Virus record (IMG/VR): IMGVR_UViG_3300050343_000170
Coordinates: 1 to 48,765 of that record
Source of the DNA: a virus
Strand: one strand, 5' to 3'
Length of the DNA stretch: 48,765 nucleotides
In this document: piece by piece, positions 45,521-48,765 of the stretch
Position numbering within the stretch: position 1 is the stretch's first letter
Layout: each line of letters starts with the position of its first letter
Position numbers and translations under genes: made by a program
The notes under the pieces: generated by a model
Database searches by the model: none
The model's input: only the letters and a program-made list of their open reading frames with translations
Told to the model about the DNA's origin: nothing

Positions 45521-46465
45521 ATGGCAAAAGACAAAAAAAGCTTTGTTCTGTACGCTGATATGATATATTCTATAGAGTACTTAACCAATGAAGAAAAGGG
45601 TATACTTTTTCAGCATATTTTGGAATATGTAAATGACATGAACCCTGTTATGGAGGATCGGTTGATACTTACAGCATGGAAACCTATAGAAAACCAACTT
45701 AAAAGAGACCTAGATAAGTGGGAAAATAAAAAATGTAAATTTAGTCAAGCAGGATTAATGAGTGCTAAATCTAAAAGATTGCAAAAAGGTAGGCAATTGT
45801 ACATATTAAAGGTTTCAAATAATGAAGAGTTTTTTATCAAGGTAGGCATTACTGATAGTTCTGTTGGCAGAAGATTTAGTTCAAAAGATACTTTTAAAGG
45901 AACTGATTATAAATTTGAAATAGCTTATCAATTTTTTATAGAAAACCCTCTAAAGTTAGAGGAATCTATTAAAGAGAATTATGGCACTTTAAGATATAGT
46001 CCATTACAAAAATTTGGTGGGCATACCGAGTGTTTCTGTTTAGATGCGCTTAACGATATTGTACAATATTCAACAAAGTTTAACGATGTTGAGAATCGTT
46101 CAACGAAATTAACTGTAAATGTTAATGATAATGTTAATGATAATGTTAATGATATAAATAAAGAAAAAGATAAAAAGAAAATTGTCGCTAATGCTCCTAA
46201 ATCCAAATCTTTTAAAAGCAAAACTTACAAGCAATGGACAAATGAGGACTTTAAGAAAGTACTGAGTTTATTTAGAGGTGAACATAACGATCAAACTCTT
46301 AAAGATTTTTACAGCTACTGGAGTGAACCTACTGCAAGTGGTAAAATGAGACTTACTACAAATAAATCTTGGGATACTAGTCGCAGGTTAAAAACTTGGA
46401 CACGAAACAATTTTAATAACAATAGTGCGACAATAGATAAAAAAAATTACAATGCAAGAAGATAA
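45521..46465 (+). CDS. DUF6291 replication protein with inserted GIY-YIG-like domain
   Basis: 314 residues from ATG 45521 (a GTG at 45416 lies inside the RNA structure). Residues 1-85 match DUF6291 ('KKSFVLYADMIYSIEYLTNEEKG', 'AWKPIENQLKRDLDKWE'). Residues 90-175 read 'GRQLYILKVSNNEEFFIKVGIT...GRRFSSKDTF...ECFCLDAL', a GIY-YIG/T5orf172-like nuclease fold with Tyr94-Ile95 and Val108-Gly109-Ile110. The C-terminus ('FKKVLSLFRG', 'FYSYWSEPTASGKMR', 'DTSRRLKTWTRN') is the usual end of Bacteroidota-phage replication initiators. The linker has a 12-base repeat (VNDNVNDNVND). It overlaps the helicase gene by 14 bases. Confidence 0.75.
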   Translation: MAKDKKSFVLYADMIYSIEYLTNEEKGILFQHILEYVNDMNPVMEDRLILTAWKPIENQLKRDLDKWENKKCKFSQAGLMSAKSKRLQKGRQLYILKVSNNEEFFIKVGITDSSVGRRFSSKDTFKGTDYKFEIAYQFFIENPLKLEESIKENYGTLRYSPLQKFGGHTECFCLDALNDIVQYSTKFNDVENRSTKLTVNVNDNVNDNVNDINKEKDKKKIVANAPKSKSFKSKTYKQWTNEDFKKVLSLFRGEHNDQTLKDFYSYWSEPTASGKMRLTTNKSWDTSRRLKTWTRNNFNNNSATIDKKNYNARR

Positions 46466-47819
46466 AGAGCCAAAAGCAATAGAGTCTGAAGAGATTGTTA
46501 TAGGTAACTTGATAAATACAGGATCTTTATTTATTGTGTATGAGTCTAGGCTTACACCTAAATGCTTTTACTTAAATGAGCATAAAGAGATATACGCTTC
46601 AATGAAGAGGTTGTTTAAAGCAGGTTCTGCTATTGATATGATAACGATAATGGAAGATCTAAAGAAAGCTAATTTATTTGAATCTATTGGGGGTATAAAC
46701 ATCATGCTAAAGCTATCAAACCCTACTACATCTCTTGGTATAGAAAGTCATGTTTCGATTATTGTCGACAGATTTAAAACAAGGGAAATTATAAGACTTA
46801 GCCACCAGGCATTGAGTGAATCTTACAAGGGCAATAAACTGAATGCTGAGATAATAGCTAATCTTGAGCGAGGTTTAAATGAATCTGTAGATACCACTCC
46901 TGTTATGTCACTAGCAGATATACAAAGGCAATTTTTGGATGAGGTTCAAGGAAAAACTGAGTCTGGAGTAAGTATTACAGGAATAAAGTCAATAGACAAG
47001 ATGGCTACCGTTAGAAAAGGCAATTTAGTAGTGATTGGTGCTAGACCTTCTATGGGTAAATCTATGTTTGCTACTACAATACAGAATAATTTAGCTAATC
47101 AAAATATGGCTGGCTTATTTCAAAATTTGGAAATGACTACTGTGGAAGGATGGAAGAGGACTGCTGCTTGTAGGTATTCAATAGATTTCTCTAAACTTAC
47201 AGATGGTCAAATAGTGCTAGGAGAGTATAATGCATCTCAATTTGACGAGCTATTTAGCATGATGGATAATTTATTTTTCTTTGATGACAAGACTGGAATA
47301 AACGCTTTATCCTTAAAAAGCAAATTAATGAGTATAATGGTTAAGACTCCATTGCAGTATTTAATTATTGATCATGGAAAGCTTATGAAACACAATATGC
47401 TGGCAGGTAATAAAAGATCTGACGAGGAGATTGGAGCTACCTGTAATGCATTAAAGGAGATTGCAAAGGATTTAAATATTTTTGTCATTCTGCTTTGGCA
47501 ACTAAAGCGACCAACTGGAGACGTTGTTCGTATTCCATCATTATCAGACCTTAGAGGATCTGGAGAAATAGAGGAATCTGCGGATATAGTGATGTTCTTA
47601 CATAGAGATGAATACTACGGAATAGAAGGGGCGGTAAATGGTAAAACTGATGTGGTAATTGCCAAGAACAGGAATGGAGACACTGGAGTAGTAGAATGCA
47701 CCTTTGTTCCAAATTACTCTAGGTTTGAAGATTTGCACGATGAAAACGATTGGATGGGAGTGTCAAAAGACGTTGTTGAAAATAAAATTGAAAAAAATAC
47801 TTCAAATATACTTTTTTAA
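46452..47819 (+). CDS. dnaB: DnaB-type replicative helicase
   Basis: 455 residues. The N-terminal domain ('IVIGNLINTGSLFIVYESRLTPKCFYL') is followed by a RecA-type ATPase with Walker A 'GARPSMGKS' (196-204), 'LEMT', Walker B 'YLIIDH', 'LWQLKRP' and 'GSGEIEESADIVMFLHRD'. It unwinds DNA at the phage fork and is normally loaded by a partner; the DUF6291 protein just upstream is the likely loader or initiator. Confidence 0.92.
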   Translation: MQEDKEPKAIESEEIVIGNLINTGSLFIVYESRLTPKCFYLNEHKEIYASMKRLFKAGSAIDMITIMEDLKKANLFESIGGINIMLKLSNPTTSLGIESHVSIIVDRFKTREIIRLSHQALSESYKGNKLNAEIIANLERGLNESVDTTPVMSLADIQRQFLDEVQGKTESGVSITGIKSIDKMATVRKGNLVVIGARPSMGKSMFATTIQNNLANQNMAGLFQNLEMTTVEGWKRTAACRYSIDFSKLTDGQIVLGEYNASQFDELFSMMDNLFFFDDKTGINALSLKSKLMSIMVKTPLQYLIIDHGKLMKHNMLAGNKRSDEEIGATCNALKEIAKDLNIFVILLWQLKRPTGDVVRIPSLSDLRGSGEIEESADIVMFLHRDEYYGIEGAVNGKTDVVIAKNRNGDTGVVECTFVPNYSRFEDLHDENDWMGVSKDVVENKIEKNTSNILF

Positions 47820-47831
47820 GTAAAAGTTTAA

Positions 47832-47839
47832 TATATTTG
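47832..47839 (+). promoter_or_regulatory. -7 element before the structured leader
   Basis: TATATTTG, just downstream of the helicase stop. It would start a transcript at about 47845, at the leader described next. No clear -33 TTG. Confidence 0.45.
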
Positions 47840-47842
47840 TAT

Positions 47843-47955
47843 CAGCGAGGCAATAAAAAAATATATAGAAGAAGCTTCGGATGATCGACATAGCCATATG
47901 CTCGAAATGCTTCGCTGCCATCCGAACTTCTTCTTTTAAAAAAAAAGACAGCGAA
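47843..47955 (+). promoter_or_regulatory. Structured leader of the 47956 gene
   Basis: AGAAGAAG-TTCGGATG type arm (47867-47883) pairs with CATCCGAACTTCTTCT (47919-47934) with one bulge. TTCGCTG (47911-47917) can pair with CAGCGA at 47843-47848 or with CAGCGAA at 47949-47955, which touches the ATG at 47956. These choices exclude each other and could hide or free the start codon. Confidence 0.5.
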
Positions 47956-48243
47956 ATGGATAATCTAACAATAGATTTTGTACTAAAAGAAATCTGCGAT
48001 CTTACAGAAATTGAAATAGAAAGAGATGCTAAAAATTTAAGCAATGAAGATCTAGATTGTATTAGTAGTATAGTTGCTGCAATATACAATGTAAGCAACA
48101 ACACAAAAGAATCAAAGTGGCATTCAGAAATACTATGTGACCTAATAGAAGATTCTTTTTTATTAAAAGGCAATTGTAACCTTAAGCAACTTTCTGATTT
48201 TGCCATTGGAGAATGGCAGAAGTTAGAAGCTGTTTATTATTAA
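47956..48243 (+). CDS. Hypothetical acidic helical protein (95 aa)
   Basis: From ATG 47956; an earlier in-frame ATG at 47881 is buried in the leader hairpin and is unlikely. Helical ('LTIDFVLKEICDLTEIEIERDAKN', 'DLIEDSFLLKGNCNLKQLSD'). It is followed by a strong terminator, so it may be expressed as a single gene from the TATATTTG element at 47832, under leader control. No family named. Confidence 0.55.
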   Translation: MDNLTIDFVLKEICDLTEIEIERDAKNLSNEDLDCISSIVAAIYNVSNNTKESKWHSEILCDLIEDSFLLKGNCNLKQLSDFAIGEWQKLEAVYY

Positions 48244-48278
48244 GATAATTTCATACAGTTTTAGTTTTTAGTTTATGT

Positions 48279-48317
48279 TGGGGAAGGTTTTGTGGTAATT
48301 CCTTCCCCATTTTTTTT
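48279..48317 (+). terminator. Terminator before the SSB-like gene
   Basis: TGGGGAAGG (48279-48287) and CCTTCCCCA (48301-48309), 13-base loop, then eight T. Strong rho-independent terminator. Confidence 0.9.
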
Positions 48318-48337
48318 AACAATTTAAAGTGCATAAT

Positions 48338-48697
48338 ATGCCAAATTACAATATTACAGGAAAAATTATTTCTATATCAGATAAAATGTCATTTGACTCT
48401 GGAGCAGAAAAGCTATCATTCAGAATTGATACTGGAGAAGCTTGGAGCAATATAGTAGAATTTGAATTGTTCAAAGGAAAAGATTATATTGAACACCTAG
48501 ATAAATTTATTGAATTCAATAAGATTGGAGATATGGTTGACGTAGAGTTCCAGTTAAAATGCAACCATTACACTAAAGATGGCGCAGATAAAGTATTTAC
48601 TAGCCTGTCTTGTTGGAGAGTAAACAAAGTAGGTATTGAAGGTGCTACTGCACCACCAAAAGCAGAAATTGAAGATTTTGACAATCTGCCTTTTTAA
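48338..48697 (+). CDS. DUF3127 (SSB-like) protein
   Basis: 119 residues from ATG 48338; GTG 48329 would add three. 'GKIISISDKMSF...EKLSFRIDTGE', 'FEFDKFIEFNKIGDMVDVEFQL'-type strands and 'TSLSCWRVNKV' match DUF3127, an OB-fold-like family. It ends 'EIEDFDNLPF', like the acidic tip of single-stranded DNA-binding proteins. It probably coats single strands for replication and recombination. It ends at the start of the HNH gene (48698). Confidence 0.75.
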   Translation: MPNYNITGKIISISDKMSFDSGAEKLSFRIDTGEAWSNIVEFELFKGKDYIEHLDKFIEFNKIGDMVDVEFQLKCNHYTKDGADKVFTSLSCWRVNKVGIEGATAPPKAEIEDFDNLPF

Positions 48698-48765
48698 ATG
48701 AATACATACCAAACATCAATCGGAGAGCGAGTAACCAAGCGAGCAATAGACAAGAAAACTGCTGC
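48698..48765 (+). CDS. HNH endonuclease, 5' part (continues at base 1)
   Basis: ATG 48698, 'MNTYQTSIGERVTKRAIDKK' and the first two bases of a further codon; base 1 completes it and the frame continues as ACT AAG CAT to the HNH gene at 2-286. The N-terminal 'TSIGERVTK' pattern is typical for these small HNH enzymes. See the entry at base 2. Confidence 0.85.
   Translation, partial: MNTYQTSIGERVTKRAIDKKTA

Noticed and set aside
47881-47955. Earlier ATG for the 47956 gene
   Set aside because: It would code through a strong leader hairpin; the ATG at 47956 has the usual leader and leaves the hairpin in the untranslated region.

Overview
This 48.8 kb window is almost certainly one complete genome of a tailed phage (siphovirus type) infecting a member of the Bacteroidota, probably a flavobacterium. 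The DNA is AT-rich. Start codons sit behind A-rich leaders without Shine-Dalgarno sequences. Several intergenic regions carry the Bacteroidota promoter element TAnnTTTG, usually as TATATTTG. Some small genes carry signal peptides of Bacteroidota style. The last 68 bases and the first 286 bases join in frame into a single HNH nuclease gene, so the molecule appears circular or circularly permuted and was opened inside that gene. No integrase, CI-like repressor, tRNA or CRISPR array was seen.

Layout. 0-4 kb: HNH nuclease, PD-(D/E)XK-type nuclease, a lysozyme-like transglycosylase, a metallophosphoesterase, a DUF5675 protein and small unknowns. 4.2-6.1 kb: small and large terminase. 6.2-8.3 kb: small accessory genes, one with a signal peptide, ending in strong terminators. 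8.3-13.4 kb: a non-coding-rich accessory region with genes on both strands, two clusters of a related ~25-bp repeat flanking a minus-strand gene, a pair of matched palindromes, a Gp88-like gene and two short coiled-coil genes each followed by a hairpin. 13.5-18.5 kb: a structural protein, portal, scaffold-like protein and major capsid protein, closed by a terminator. 18.6-31.3 kb: head-tail connector and tail genes, including tail assembly chaperones apparently joined by a -1 frameshift at an A10 run, a 1370-residue tape measure protein and baseplate or distal-tail proteins. 31.3-40.9 kb: a 1960-residue collagen-like tail fibre with an S74 chaperone end and a second, signal-peptide-bearing fibre-like protein. 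40.9-41.9 kb: a secreted coiled-coil protein and a holin candidate, then a terminator.

42.0-48.7 kb: the replication and recombination operon. It starts at a well-formed promoter and encodes a putative single-strand annealing protein, a YqaJ/PD-(D/E)XK exonuclease, an ArsR-like regulator, zinc-finger and HTH proteins, a DUF6291-type replication protein carrying an inserted GIY-YIG-like domain, a DnaB-type helicase and a DUF3127 (SSB-like) protein. It then runs into the HNH gene across the window ends.

The most unusual signals are: (i) a compact, apparently stand-alone structured RNA at about 45.36-45.50 kb with its own promoter element, two hairpins whose loops are perfectly complementary, further pairings and a terminal U tract; (ii) a second structured leader at 47.84-47.96 kb that could hide a start codon; (iii) the DUF6291/GIY-YIG chimera; and (iv) the repeat and palindrome region at 8.3-9.4 kb, a candidate origin or control region. 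All assignments come from reading the sequence; no database search was run.
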